Origin: Variovorax dokdonensis
Lineage (GTDB): Bacteria; Pseudomonadota; Gammaproteobacteria; Burkholderiales; Burkholderiaceae_C
NCBI RefSeq assembly: GCF_030316895.1
Contig: NZ_JASZYV010000001.1
Coordinates: forward strand, 310,001 to 374,000
Length of the DNA: 64,000 bases
Direction of reading: 5' to 3'
The notes under the pieces are model-generated. The model was not told the origin of the DNA, did no database searches, and saw only the letters and a list, made by a program, of their open reading frames with translations. Made by a program: the position numbers and the translations under genes. Shown piece by piece: positions 25,720 to 34,626 of this stretch. Position 1 is the stretch's first letter. Every line of letters starts with the position of its first letter.

Positions 25720-26664
25720 TCATGAGCCTTGTCGCGAACGCCACACCAGCGTAGCGGCGGTGAGGTCTTCGAGGGCATTGCCGACGGCCTTGAACACGGT
25801 GCGTTCATCGGCTTGCTGGCGACCCTCCCGTTCGCCGCGGCACAGTTGCGTCAGCGTGGCTTGCACGCGATCGGCCGTGAGCGTGCCAGCAGCCAGGGCA
25901 TCGAGCAGGTCGCCGGACTTCTGCAGCGCTTCTTCGGTGTCGACGAACACGCGCGTGGGCGGCGCCATGCAGTCCACGGATGCCTCGCGCATCGCAGGAG
26001 TGAAGCTGCCGATCAGGTCGAGGTGGCTGCCGGGGGAAAGCCATTCGCCCTGCACCAGAGGCTCGGTCGCCAAGGTGGCGCAGCTGACGATGTCGGCCGC
26101 GCGAACCGCCGATGCCAGGTCGGGCTGGGCGCGCGCATCGATGCCCTGTGCGCGCCAATGGGCGGCCAGCGCCACAGCACCTTCGGGCCGGTGGTTCCAC
26201 ACCGACACTTCGTCGATCTGTCGCACGCAACCAAAGGCCGCGGGCAGCAGCCGTGCGATCCGTCCCGTGCCCAGCACGAGCAGGCGACGCGCATCCTTGC
26301 GGGCCAGGAACGACGCACCCAGCGCGGCCGCAGCAGCGGTGCGGCGCGCCGTGATCTCGTTGCCGTCCATGGTCGCAAGCGGCACGCCGGTGGCGGCGTC
26401 GTAGAGCATGTACGTGGCATGCAGCCCGGGAAGGCCGACCGCGCCGTTGCCCGGAAAGATGTTGATGGTCTTGATGCCCAGGAGGCCCTCGTCGCTCCAT
26501 GCCGGCATGATCAGCACCGTACCCATCGTCTGGCCGGCCTGTTCGATGCGGTGCACATGACGTGGGGGCACGGTGCAGGGCGCCGCGAACGCATCGCGCA
26601 AGGCGTCGATCAGCCGGTCGAAGGGCAGGGCGGCAGCGGTGGCCTCGGCATCCAGGTGCAGCAT
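25720..26664 (-). CDS. ornithine cyclodeaminase / mu-crystallin family protein
   Basis: 314 residues from the ATG at 26664. The family core includes GLLGIKTINIFPGNG with the conserved Lys, the DGNEITARRTAAAAALGA segment, and the NAD-binding LLVLGTGRIARLLPAAF. Members are ornithine cyclodeaminase, Delta1-pyrroline-2-carboxylate reductase and other imino-acid reductases, so the exact reaction is open. The start is 5 bp after the stop of the hypothetical gene upstream, implying co-transcription. Confidence 0.88.
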   Translation of the reverse strand: MLHLDAEATAAALPFDRLIDALRDAFAAPCTVPPRHVHRIEQAGQTMGTVLIMPAWSDEGLLGIKTINIFPGNGAVGLPGLHATYMLYDAATGVPLATMDGNEITARRTAAAAALGASFLARKDARRLLVLGTGRIARLLPAAFGCVRQIDEVSVWNHRPEGAVALAAHWRAQGIDARAQPDLASAVRAADIVSCATLATEPLVQGEWLSPGSHLDLIGSFTPAMREASVDCMAPPTRVFVDTEEALQKSGDLLDALAAGTLTADRVQATLTQLCRGEREGRQQADERTVFKAVGNALEDLTAATLVWRSRQGS

Positions 26665-26669
26665 GCGAC

Positions 26670-27281
26670 TCAGCGCCTTGCGATCAGGGCGAGGTAGTCG
26701 CGGCGCGTCTGCGCAGACACCGATGCCACCACTTGTGCATGCGGCGTCTGGTGGCGTGCCAGCAGCCGCGCCGTGGCCACGGCCTTGCCCCGGCAGAACC
26801 AATGGCAGGTGTGCTGCATGAGCAGGAGTTCGGCGCTGAGCATGTAGGCACGTGCCTTGGGCGCACGGCCTTCCTCGTTGCGCACCACGGCATCGATGCC
26901 CCGCGCATGGATCGCGAATGCCTGCCGCACGTCGAACAGCAGTCGACCGGGCAGCAGGGGCTGCGCAAACGGAATCCACAAGGGCAGCTTGCTCACTTGC
27001 GCCAGCGGCGCCGGCATGGCCTTCGCGTCCGTGGCGAAGCGCTCGAACTGCTCGGCCAGTGCCGTTTCCACCGTGCCGAGCGTGCCGTAGATCTGGTCGC
27101 GGCGGATCGGGTCGTCTTCGCCTAGCCAGCGCAGATAGCCGTCGAGCAGCCGCTCCATCTGCTGCTCGATCTGATAGGGCGAAAGGAAGCGGCCAAGCAG
27201 TTGCACCCGCTGCTGCTGTTCGCGTCGCTTGAAGAATTGGAGGCCGACCACGATGGCCAGCACGAAAAGGAAGAAGTCCAT
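26670..27281 (-). CDS. N-terminally anchored hypothetical protein
   Basis: 203 residues from the ATG at 27281. One N-terminal membrane helix (FFLFVLAIVVGLQFF) is followed by a helical cytosolic domain rich in Gln/Arg (RREQQQRVQLLGRFL) with no family I recognise. It is divergent from the TSUP gene and sits 5 bp upstream of the cyclodeaminase gene on the same strand. Function unknown. Confidence 0.65.
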   Translation of the reverse strand: MDFFLFVLAIVVGLQFFKRREQQQRVQLLGRFLSPYQIEQQMERLLDGYLRWLGEDDPIRRDQIYGTLGTVETALAEQFERFATDAKAMPAPLAQVSKLPLWIPFAQPLLPGRLLFDVRQAFAIHARGIDAVVRNEEGRAPKARAYMLSAELLLMQHTCHWFCRGKAVATARLLARHQTPHAQVVASVSAQTRRDYLALIARR

Positions 27282-27406
27282 GAGAGATGTGTCGGGCGCC
27301 ACGCAGCGCCGGGCCCTCAAGTGTAGAGACCGCCAGAAGCCGGCGTTCAGCACGGTGTGCCGGCTCGCGCCACAATGGCCGGCTTTGCATTTCCGACTGC
27401 CCCATC

Positions 27407-28174
27407 TTGCTGTCCGGCCTGCCCATTCATACCGACCCCCTGTTCTATGCCGTTGCCATTCCGGCTGTCCTGTTGCTGGGGATCAGCAAGAGTGGTTTCG
27501 GCGCCGGCTTCGGGTCGCTGGCGGTGCCGCTGATGGCCCTGGCGCTGCCGGTGCCCGAGGCGGCAGCCATCCTGATGCCGCTCTTGCTGGTCATGGACGT
27601 GCTGGGCATCGCGGCCTTCCGGCGCGACGTGAACCTGCAACTGCTCAAGTTCCTCGTCCCGTTCGGATTGCTGGGCACCGTGGTCGGTACGCTGATGTTC
27701 CGCGTGCTTTCGCCGCACATGGTCGCGGGCATCGTGGGCGTGTTCACGCTGCTGTTTCTGGCGCAGCGCTTGCTGTTTCCGCCCCGGCCGGACGATCCGC
27801 TGCCGCGGCGCGGCGTCGGCGCGGTGTTGACAGTGGCATCGGGCTTCACCAGCTTCATCTCGCATGCGGGCGGGCCGCCGCTCAATGCCTACCTGATCCC
27901 GCTGCGGCTCGCGCCCATCGCCTTCACGGCGACGACGGCCTACTTCTTCTTCGTGGTCAACCTCAGCAAGTGGATTCCCTACGCCTGGCTTGGACTGATC
28001 GATCTTCGCAACATGGCAACCTCGCTGGTCCTGCTGCCGCTTGCGCCGATCGGCGTGTGGATCGGGGTCCGGATCGCGCGGCGCATCGACGCCAAGCTGT
28101 TCTATCGATTTATCTACGTGGGCATGTTTCTGGCTGGCGCCAAGCTGGTGTGGGACGGCTTCTTCCAGGCCTGA
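27407..28174 (+). CDS. TSUP-family (TauE/SafE) transporter
   Basis: About 255 residues if translation begins at the TTG at 27407. The only in-frame ATG (27287) would add forty Arg/Ser-rich residues unlike the family and would leave only 5 bp between divergent start codons, so I prefer the TTG. The start remains uncertain. Eight hydrophobic helices are present, with LLLGISKSGFGAGFGSLAVPL and the second-half repeat SGFTSFISHAGGPPLNAYL, both classic TSUP motifs. The family exports sulfite, sulfoacetate and similar organosulfur anions. The substrate here is unknown. An SDR gene follows 43 bp on. Confidence 0.85.
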   Translation: MLSGLPIHTDPLFYAVAIPAVLLLGISKSGFGAGFGSLAVPLMALALPVPEAAAILMPLLLVMDVLGIAAFRRDVNLQLLKFLVPFGLLGTVVGTLMFRVLSPHMVAGIVGVFTLLFLAQRLLFPPRPDDPLPRRGVGAVLTVASGFTSFISHAGGPPLNAYLIPLRLAPIAFTATTAYFFFVVNLSKWIPYAWLGLIDLRNMATSLVLLPLAPIGVWIGVRIARRIDAKLFYRFIYVGMFLAGAKLVWDGFFQA

Positions 28175-28217
28175 TCGCTGACGCAACCCCTTCGACTTTC
28201 ATCACCACCTCATCGAC

Positions 28218-28991
28218 ATGACAACTACCCAATCCACCCATCTGGTCGTCCTGACGGGCGCTTCGCGCGGCATGGGCCTGGCCATGGCAGAGCAATTGCT
28301 GGCGCGCCCGGCGCACACGTTGCTGTGCATCTCGCGCAATTCGAATGGCGCCCTCGAAAGCGCGCCGCGCGGCGACGGCAGCACCTTGATTCAATGGCAG
28401 GAAGACCTGTCGGATGCCACGGCGGCGGCGCAGCGGCTCGCGGACTGGCTGGGCCGGGCCAATGCCCATCGTTTCGCCACCGCCACGCTGATCAACAACG
28501 CCGGCGTGATTGCGCGTCCCGCGCCGCTGGACGAAGCCTCGGCGGCCGATGTGGTCAACGCCCTGCGCGTGGGCGTGGAAGCACCGATGCTGCTGGCCAG
28601 CGCATTCCTTCGCGCGACGCGCGAGTGGACGGGCGCACGCCGTGTGCTCAGCATTTCTTCGGGCCTGGGTCGCAATGCCATGGCCAGCCAGGCGCCCTAT
28701 TGCGCGGCCAAGGCTGGCATGGACCATTTCTCGCGAGCTCTGGCACTGGAAGAGGCCGGACGTGCCAATGGTGCGAAGGTGTGTTCGCTGGCGCCCGGCG
28801 TGATCGACACCGACATGCAGGCCCAGCTGCGTGGTGGCGATCCGGCGCTGTTCCCCGATCGGGAGCGCTTTGCGCAGCTGCATGCCAAGGGCCAGCTCAC
28901 CTCGCCGGCCGACGCCGCGGCGCGCGTGCTGGCCTATCTCGATCGCAAGGATTTCGGCCAGAACCCGGTGGCCGACGTGCGCGACGCCTGA
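28218..28991 (+). CDS. short-chain dehydrogenase/reductase
   Basis: 257 residues. The Rossmann motif TGASRGMG (about 14-21), the NNAG motif, the catalytic Ser in SISSGLG and YCAAKAG with the Tyr and Lys are all present, so it should be active. The segment LALEEAGRANGAKVCSLAPGVIDTDM resembles sepiapterin reductase and benzil reductase types. NADP use is likely because of the SRN after the second strand. It converges with the SRAP-like gene, 16 bp apart. Confidence 0.9.
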   Translation: MTTTQSTHLVVLTGASRGMGLAMAEQLLARPAHTLLCISRNSNGALESAPRGDGSTLIQWQEDLSDATAAAQRLADWLGRANAHRFATATLINNAGVIARPAPLDEASAADVVNALRVGVEAPMLLASAFLRATREWTGARRVLSISSGLGRNAMASQAPYCAAKAGMDHFSRALALEEAGRANGAKVCSLAPGVIDTDMQAQLRGGDPALFPDRERFAQLHAKGQLTSPADAAARVLAYLDRKDFGQNPVADVRDA

Positions 28992-29007
28992 GCGTCACGA
29001 AGCGCGT

Positions 29008-29625
29008 TCAACCGCGCGGAATTTCCTGCGACACCAGCCCGCCGACTTGCGCGCAGGGCCGCAGATAGGCGGAGGTTTCCTCGACTGGGCAGCTGAGCCA
29101 GTCTTCCAGCCAGGCGTCGTGCAGCAGCGCCGGCTGGCGGACGTCGCTGCCCGCCGGGGCCACGGTCAGCAACGCGAAGCTTTCCACGCATTCGTCCTGC
29201 GGCGAACGCCAGCCGTTCCACAGACTGGCCATGGCCAGCGGACGGCCGTCGGCCCGGCTGACGCGCAGCAGATGGTCGGGCGCTCCATGGTCCTGGACCA
29301 CGGCATCGGCCAGGACCACGCAACGATGGCCGCGCTTCCACGGCTGATGGAAGTTGCGCTCGGCCGCCGCGGCCTCGGCACGCGCCTCGAACAGCGGATC
29401 GCTGCCGGTCTGAGAAAAGAGAGGAATCAGGCCCCAGCGCCCGGAGACGGCCTCGAACGCGGCGATCGGCCGCGTGCTGCCAGGATGGTCGGCGCGGGGT
29501 CGACGGATGAAGATGCCACGCTCGCCTGGGCGCACCACCGACGATGCAAGGGTCGGCTGGAACGAAACGCCAAAGTTCTGCAGATACGCGGCGGGATCGC
29601 CAGTACTTTGGTAGTGGTGAATCAT
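29008..29625 (-). CDS. degenerate SRAP-family (YedK/HMCES-like) protein
   Basis: 205 residues from the ATG at 29625. The SRAP fold is recognisable from GRWGLIPLF (62-70), the FEARAEA segment, AMASLWNGW (131-139) and FALLTVAP (150-157). The catalytic residues of YedK are all changed: residue 2 is Ile instead of the Cys that forms the thiazolidine crosslink to abasic DNA, and the Asn, Glu and His active-site positions read Glu, Gln/Asp and Gln. No upstream start restores an MC start. It is therefore likely a non-catalytic paralogue, perhaps still binding DNA. It lies 79 bp after the marR stop on the same strand. Confidence 0.75.
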   Translation of the reverse strand: MIHHYQSTGDPAAYLQNFGVSFQPTLASSVVRPGERGIFIRRPRADHPGSTRPIAAFEAVSGRWGLIPLFSQTGSDPLFEARAEAAAAERNFHQPWKRGHRCVVLADAVVQDHGAPDHLLRVSRADGRPLAMASLWNGWRSPQDECVESFALLTVAPAGSDVRQPALLHDAWLEDWLSCPVEETSAYLRPCAQVGGLVSQEIPRG

Positions 29626-29704
29626 GGGCACAACTGTAGAAATGTGTGTCCTCACGGTCAATGAACCCGGGGGAAAGCACATTGGAGCCGTGCGCACTAC
29701 GCCA

Positions 29705-30226
29705 CTAAAGGTACAGTTTTTGAAGCAGGTGGATCAGCGATTCGCGCTCGCGGGTGCTCAGCTTGGCGCTGGCATCGAGTTCGGCCTGGGTCACGGCCCG
29801 CTCAGCGTCGGCGGTGAGGCGCTCGCCTTCGGGCGTGAGGTGAAGGCCGACGGCGCGTCCATCGTGCGGGTGGGGCCGGCGCTCGATCAGACCGCGGCTG
29901 TCCAGCGTCGAGATGAGGTTGACCAGGTTGGGCGGCAGGATGTCCAGCGTGGCGCAAAGCTGCCGCGACGTGGCGCCGGGGTTGTGCGCCAGCAGCGACA
30001 ACACCGAGAAATCGACCTGCTTGAGCCCGTAGGGCGCCATCCGCTCGGCGAAAACCGTGCTGATCTGCGACCACGCGCGTCGCGCGTTGTAGCCCACCAG
30101 CGTTTGCAGGAAGCGGCTGTTGAGCCGGTCATTGCGCGAGCTCGCCTTTGCGGGGGCGGGCGTGGTTCCGTTGGGGTCGGCAGCGGTTGTCTTGATGCTG
30201 CTGCGCGAAGTTCGCTTCATCGTCAT
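29705..30226 (-). CDS. MarR-family regulator, probable hydroxycinnamate regulator
   Basis: 173 residues from the ATG at 30226. The winged-helix core runs from VDFSVLSLLAHNPGATSRQL through LVNLISTLDSRGLIERRP and the wing DGRAVGLHLTPEGE. The N-terminus has an extra 30 residues rich in Ser/Thr/Lys. It is the last gene of the minus-strand operon that begins with the crotonase gene. Related MarR proteins (CouR, FerR) repress hydroxycinnamate genes and release DNA on binding the hydroxycinnamoyl-CoA. A fitting inverted-repeat operator is at 40422-40458. Placing the repressor at the end of its own operon gives autoregulation. Confidence 0.88.
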   Translation of the reverse strand: MTMKRTSRSSIKTTAADPNGTTPAPAKASSRNDRLNSRFLQTLVGYNARRAWSQISTVFAERMAPYGLKQVDFSVLSLLAHNPGATSRQLCATLDILPPNLVNLISTLDSRGLIERRPHPHDGRAVGLHLTPEGERLTADAERAVTQAELDASAKLSTRERESLIHLLQKLYL

Positions 30227-30255
30227 GGCCAAAGCCTAGCGCTTTCCCGCGCGTG

Positions 30256-32013
30256 TCAGCCGCGCGCCAGGGAGGGCGCGGCGCCGGCGGCGGCCTGCTG
30301 CACCTGCTCGCAGGCCCGCTTGATCATGCCCAGGCGCAGATCGAACTCGGGCAGGACCCAGCGGCGGAAGGCTTGCGCGGGCGCGGCCCAGCGCGCGTCG
30401 TCCGGCCCGGCCGTGCGCTCGATGCGCGCCCACGACCAGGTCAGCAGCGTGATCATGACGAGGCGAAGGTAGTCGTCGGCCACTTCGTAGGGCAACTGCG
30501 GATCGGCCTGCGCGGCCATCGCGACGGCGGTGCCGATGTAGCGCAGTTGGGCCATGCGTCGCTGTGCATCGGCCTCGTTGTCGCGCGAGGCATCGAGCTC
30601 GTCCCGCAACTCGAGCAGGCATGCGGCAAAGGCAGCGCCCGCGTCCGGCAGCACCTTGCGCACCAGCAGGTCGATCGCCTGGATCTCGTTGGTGCCCTCG
30701 TAGATCATGGTGATGCGCGCATCGCGCAGCACTTGTTCGATGCCCCATTCGCGGATGTAGCCGTGGCCGCCGAAAACCTGCAGGCACTCGCTGCTGCCGT
30801 CGAAGGCCTGGCGCGAGCAGGCTGCCTTGAGCACCGGCGTGATGAAGCTGCACCAGCGCTGCGCACGTTCGCGTGCCTTGGGGTCTGCGGCATGCTTGGC
30901 CGCATCCAGCTGTTGCGCGGTCCGATAGGCCAACAGCCGGGCGCCGTCGATCCAGGCGCGCTGCGTGTCGAGGATGCGGCGCATGGCCGGGTGTTCGATG
31001 AGGAGGTCGGCACTGTCCTGCGGCCCGCGTGAGGCTGGTCGCAGGGGCGCGCGCATCTGCCGGCGCTCGCGGGCGTAGGCGTCTGCCTTCTGCCATGCGG
31101 CGTCGAGCAGGCCGATGCCCTGAAGCGCCACATGCAGGCGCGCCGCATTCATCATGACGAACATCGCGCCCAGCCCCTGGCCCGGCTCGCCCACCAGCCA
31201 GCCCGTGGCGTCGTCGAAGCGCATGGCGCAAGTGGGGCTGCCGTGCAGGCCCATCTTTTCCTCGATGCGCGTGCAGTGCGCAGCGTTGCGCGTGCCGTCC
31301 GGCAGCAGCTTGGGAACCAATGCCAGCGACAACCCCTTGGGTCCGGCGGGGGCGTCCGGCAGTCTCACCAGCACGAGGTGGACGATGTTGTCGGTCAGAT
31401 CGTGTTCGCCGCCGGAGATGAAGATCTTCTCGCCGCTGATGCGAAGGCTGCCGTCGGCCTGAGGCACGGCGCGGGTGCGCGCCAGTCCGAGGTCGGAACC
31501 CGCCTGCGATTCGGTCAGGCACATGGTCGCCAGCGTGCGGCCGCTGGCGATCTCCGCCAGATAGCGTGCGCGCAGGACGTCGTCGCCATGCTTCTTCAGG
31601 CACTCGTAGGCGCCGTGCAGCAGGCCCGGGGCCATGGTGAAGCCGTGATTGGCGGCTGACAGCCATTCGTAGAGCGATGCTTCCAGCACCGCCGGCAGGC
31701 CCTGGCCGCCATCGTCGACGGCCGCAGCCAGGGCGGGCCATCCGCCATCGACGAGCGCGCGATAGGCATCGGCAAAGCCGGGTGGTGTGTGAACGGCGCC
31801 AGTCTGGACGTCGAAGCGGCAGCCGATTTCGTCACCGTCGCGGTTCAGGGGCGCGACGACTTCGCCGACAAAGCGCCCCGCCTCCTGAAGCACCTGGCTC
31901 ATCAGGTCGGCATCGACTTCGGCGAAGGGAGGCAGCGCGGCGAGCGCTTCGGGAAGTTGCAGCACCGAGTGCTGCAGGAACATCAGGTCTTCCGGGCGGG
32001 GTTGGTAGTGCAT
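30256..32013 (-). CDS. acyl-CoA dehydrogenase (DmdC-like)
   Basis: 585 residues, longer than ordinary acyl-CoA dehydrogenases. An extra N-terminal segment (about 1-75) and a C-terminal helical extension match the 3-methylmercaptopropionyl-CoA dehydrogenase (DmdC)/AidB-like branch. Flavin-contact motif MCLTESQAGSDLGL and the catalytic Glu in MIYEGTNEIQAID are present. Its place in the hydroxycinnamate operon suggests it desaturates dihydro-hydroxycinnamoyl-CoA esters to feed the same pathway. It lies 33 bp after the ABC ATPase gene and 29 bp before marR. Confidence 0.9.
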   Translation of the reverse strand: MHYQPRPEDLMFLQHSVLQLPEALAALPPFAEVDADLMSQVLQEAGRFVGEVVAPLNRDGDEIGCRFDVQTGAVHTPPGFADAYRALVDGGWPALAAAVDDGGQGLPAVLEASLYEWLSAANHGFTMAPGLLHGAYECLKKHGDDVLRARYLAEIASGRTLATMCLTESQAGSDLGLARTRAVPQADGSLRISGEKIFISGGEHDLTDNIVHLVLVRLPDAPAGPKGLSLALVPKLLPDGTRNAAHCTRIEEKMGLHGSPTCAMRFDDATGWLVGEPGQGLGAMFVMMNAARLHVALQGIGLLDAAWQKADAYARERRQMRAPLRPASRGPQDSADLLIEHPAMRRILDTQRAWIDGARLLAYRTAQQLDAAKHAADPKARERAQRWCSFITPVLKAACSRQAFDGSSECLQVFGGHGYIREWGIEQVLRDARITMIYEGTNEIQAIDLLVRKVLPDAGAAFAACLLELRDELDASRDNEADAQRRMAQLRYIGTAVAMAAQADPQLPYEVADDYLRLVMITLLTWSWARIERTAGPDDARWAAPAQAFRRWVLPEFDLRLGMIKRACEQVQQAAAGAAPSLARG

Positions 32014-32046
32014 GGCCTTGAGTCGGTGGCGGCGCCCGCCGCCTTT

Positions 32047-32796
32047 TTAGCGGGCGGCGCCCAGATAGGTGTCGATGACGCGCGCGTCGCCGGCCAGTTC
32101 GCGCGCCGGCCCTTGGAGGCTGACGCTGCCCATTTCCAGCACGTAGCCGTGGTCGGCCACTTCCAAAGCCGCGCGGGCGTTCTGCTCGACCAGCAAGATG
32201 GTCGCGCCGGTGGCGCGCAGCTTGTCGACGGTGCGGAAGATCTCCTGTACGACCAGCGGCGCGAGGCCCAGACTGGGCTCGTCAAGCATCAACAGGCGCG
32301 GCCTCGACATGAGCGCGCGGCCCACCGCCAGCATCTGGCGCTCGCCGCCCGACAGGGTGCCGGCCAGTTGCATGCGGCGTTCGGCCATGCGCGGGAACAA
32401 GTCGTAGACCGACTGCAGCTGCGCACGCCAATCCCGGTTGCGCAGGCGAACCTGACGGAATGCGCCGAGCACCAGGTTGTCTTCGACCGTCATGGTGCCG
32501 AACAGCTCGCGCTTCTCGGGCACCAGGGCGATGCCCAGCATCACGCGTTCCTCGAGGGTCATGCCGTCGATCGGCCGGCCGTCGAACTCGATGCTGCCGC
32601 GCGCGGGCAGCACGCCCATCAGCGAGTTCAGCAGGGTGGACTTGCCAGCGCCGTTGGGCCCGATGACGGTGATGACGCTGCCCTCGGGCGCTTCGAGCGA
32701 AATGCCGTGCAGCACTTCGGCGCGGCCGTATCCGGCGTGCAGGTCCCGGATGCGCAGCAGGGGTGCGGCAGGTGCCGCTTGTGCAATCGCGTTCAT
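32047..32796 (-). CDS. ABC transporter ATPase, LivF type
   Basis: 249 residues. Walker [10 protein letters not shown], signature LSGGERQML, Walker B LLMLDEPSLGL and the H-loop region LLVEQN are all present, and the short C-terminal part is typical of LivF. It is the second ATPase of a branched-chain-type (HAAT) importer; the first is fused to the permease in the next gene upstream. The gap is 5 bp. The importer as a whole probably takes up aromatic acids rather than amino acids, judged from the operon. Confidence 0.92.
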   Translation of the reverse strand: MNAIAQAAPAAPLLRIRDLHAGYGRAEVLHGISLEAPEGSVITVIGPNGAGKSTLLNSLMGVLPARGSIEFDGRPIDGMTLEERVMLGIALVPEKRELFGTMTVEDNLVLGAFRQVRLRNRDWRAQLQSVYDLFPRMAERRMQLAGTLSGGERQMLAVGRALMSRPRLLMLDEPSLGLAPLVVQEIFRTVDKLRATGATILLVEQNARAALEVADHGYVLEMGSVSLQGPARELAGDARVIDTYLGAAR

Positions 32797-32801
32797 GTGG
32801 T

Positions 32802-34625
32802 TCAGTGTTCGGTTCCGAGGTAGGCGGCGCGCACCTTCTCGCTGCGTTGCACTTCGGCCGGCGTGCCCTCCATCAGGTGCGTGCCGAACTCCATCACGAC
32901 GATGTGGTCGCAGACATCCATGACCAGGCTCATGTCGTGCTCGACCAGCAGGATGCCCATCCCTTCGGCGCGCAGGCCGCGAAGCACTTCGGCCAGCGCC
33001 TGCTTTTCCTTGTGGCGCAGGCCGGCGGCGGGCTCGTCGAGCAGCAGCAATGCCGGATCGGCGGCCAGGGCGCGGGCGATTTCGAGCAGGCGCTGCTGGC
33101 CCATGGCGAGGTTGCCGGCCTGCTCGTGCATCAGCTCGCCCAGGCCCACGCGCTGCAGTTGGCGCTCTGCCTCGCGCAGCAGTTCGCGCTCCTGCGTGCG
33201 GTCGGTGCGCAGCATGGCGGCCAGGGGGCCCTTGCGGCCGCGCAGGTGCGCGCCCAGCGCGGCGTTTTCGAGCACCGTCATCTCGGGCACCAGCTTGACG
33301 TGCTGGAAGGTGCGCGACATGCCCAGACGAGCGATGCGGCGCGAAGGCAGGCCGTCGATGCGCTGGCCGCGGAAGTTCACCGCGCCGCCGCTGGCGCGCA
33401 GCACGCCGGTGACCAGGTTGAAAGTGGTGGATTTGCCGGCGCCGTTCGGGCCAATCAGGCCGACGATCTGGCCCGCACGCGTCTGGAAGCTGATGTCGTT
33501 CACCGCCACCAGGCCGCCGAAAGTCTTGCGCACCGCCTGCACGTCCAGAAGCACCTCGCCGGCCGCGGGCATGGCGCGCTTGGGCAGCGCGGCGGCGTCG
33601 TGCCAATCCACCTTGCGCGGCGCCCGTGCGAACTTGCGGTCGACGAAGGACCAGAGCCCGTCCGGCAGGTACTTGAGCACCAGCACCAGCAGGATGCCGA
33701 AGACGATCACCTCGTAGCTGCCGGACGTGCCGATCAGCATCGGCAAGAGCACCTGCAATTGGTCTTCCAGCACCTTGACGACGCCGGCGCCCGCGATGGC
33801 GCCCCACACGTGAGCCGCACCGCCCATCACCGCCATGAAGAGGTATTCGATGCCCATCTTCAAGCCGAAGGGCGACGGATTGACCGTCCGCTGGAAGTGC
33901 GCGAACAGCCAGCCGGAGATCGAGGCCAGCATGGCCGCCAGCACGAAGATGCCGACCTTGTGGCGCAAGGTGTCGATGCCCATGGCTTCCGCCATCTGGG
34001 AGCCGCGCGCCAGCGCGCGCACGGCGCGGCCGGAGCGCGAATCGAGCAGGCGCACCAGCGCGAAGGATGCCGCCAGGACGAACAGCCACACGAGCCCGTA
34101 GAACAGCCGGCGCTGTCCGATCTCGTAGCCGAAGATCGTCAGGCCCTCGATGCCCAGGATGCCGTCGTACTTGCCCAGCGCATCGACATTGCCCATCAGG
34201 TAGTAGAGCGACAGCGCCCACGCGATGGTGGCCAGCGGCAGGTAGTGGCCCGACATGCGCAGCGTGATGGCGCCGATCACCAGCGCGCTGACGCCTGTGA
34301 TGCCCAAGCCGATCAGCAAAGTGAGCCAGGGCGACACGCCCAGGTTCACCGTCAGCCACGCCGTCGTGTAGGCGCCGATGCCCACGAACGCGGCCTGCCC
34401 GAACGAGGTAAGCCCAGCCACGCCGGTGAGCAGCACCAGGCCCAGCACCGGCAGGGCGTACAGGCCGATGTAGTTGAGCTGGATGATCCAGAACTCGGGC
34501 AGCGGAAGAAGCGGCAGCAGCACGATCACCGCGACCAGGGCCCAAGGCCCGTAGCGCCGAAGCGCACTGCCCTTGGCGTTGAGCGCGTCTTGCGCGGCAG
34601 GTTGAGAAGAGACGGCGGTGTTCAT
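32802..34625 (-). CDS. ABC transporter permease-ATPase fusion (LivM-LivG)
   Basis: 607 residues from the ATG at 34625; an ATG at 34640 would overlap the livH-type stop and has a weaker ribosome site. Residues about 30-330 are a LivM permease with eight to ten helices and the [18 protein letters not shown] motif. A short hinge follows. From about 355 to the end is a LivG ATPase with Walker [10 protein letters not shown], signature [13 protein letters not shown] and [10 protein letters not shown]. This covers two subunits of a high-affinity importer in one chain. The fusion fixes one permease to one ATPase in the assembled complex. Confidence 0.92.
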   Translation of the reverse strand: MNTAVSSQPAAQDALNAKGSALRRYGPWALVAVIVLLPLLPLPEFWIIQLNYIGLYALPVLGLVLLTGVAGLTSFGQAAFVGIGAYTTAWLTVNLGVSPWLTLLIGLGITGVSALVIGAITLRMSGHYLPLATIAWALSLYYLMGNVDALGKYDGILGIEGLTIFGYEIGQRRLFYGLVWLFVLAASFALVRLLDSRSGRAVRALARGSQMAEAMGIDTLRHKVGIFVLAAMLASISGWLFAHFQRTVNPSPFGLKMGIEYLFMAVMGGAAHVWGAIAGAGVVKVLEDQLQVLLPMLIGTSGSYEVIVFGILLVLVLKYLPDGLWSFVDRKFARAPRKVDWHDAAALPKRAMPAAGEVLLDVQAVRKTFGGLVAVNDISFQTRAGQIVGLIGPNGAGKSTTFNLVTGVLRASGGAVNFRGQRIDGLPSRRIARLGMSRTFQHVKLVPEMTVLENAALGAHLRGRKGPLAAMLRTDRTQERELLREAERQLQRVGLGELMHEQAGNLAMGQQRLLEIARALAADPALLLLDEPAAGLRHKEKQALAEVLRGLRAEGMGILLVEHDMSLVMDVCDHIVVMEFGTHLMEGTPAEVQRSEKVRAAYLGTEH

Positions 34626-34626
34626 G

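Noticed and set aside
27287-27406. An N-terminal extension of the TSUP transporter to the ATG at 27287
   Set aside because: The added forty residues are Arg/Ser-rich with no similarity to TSUP proteins and would leave 5 bp between divergent starts.
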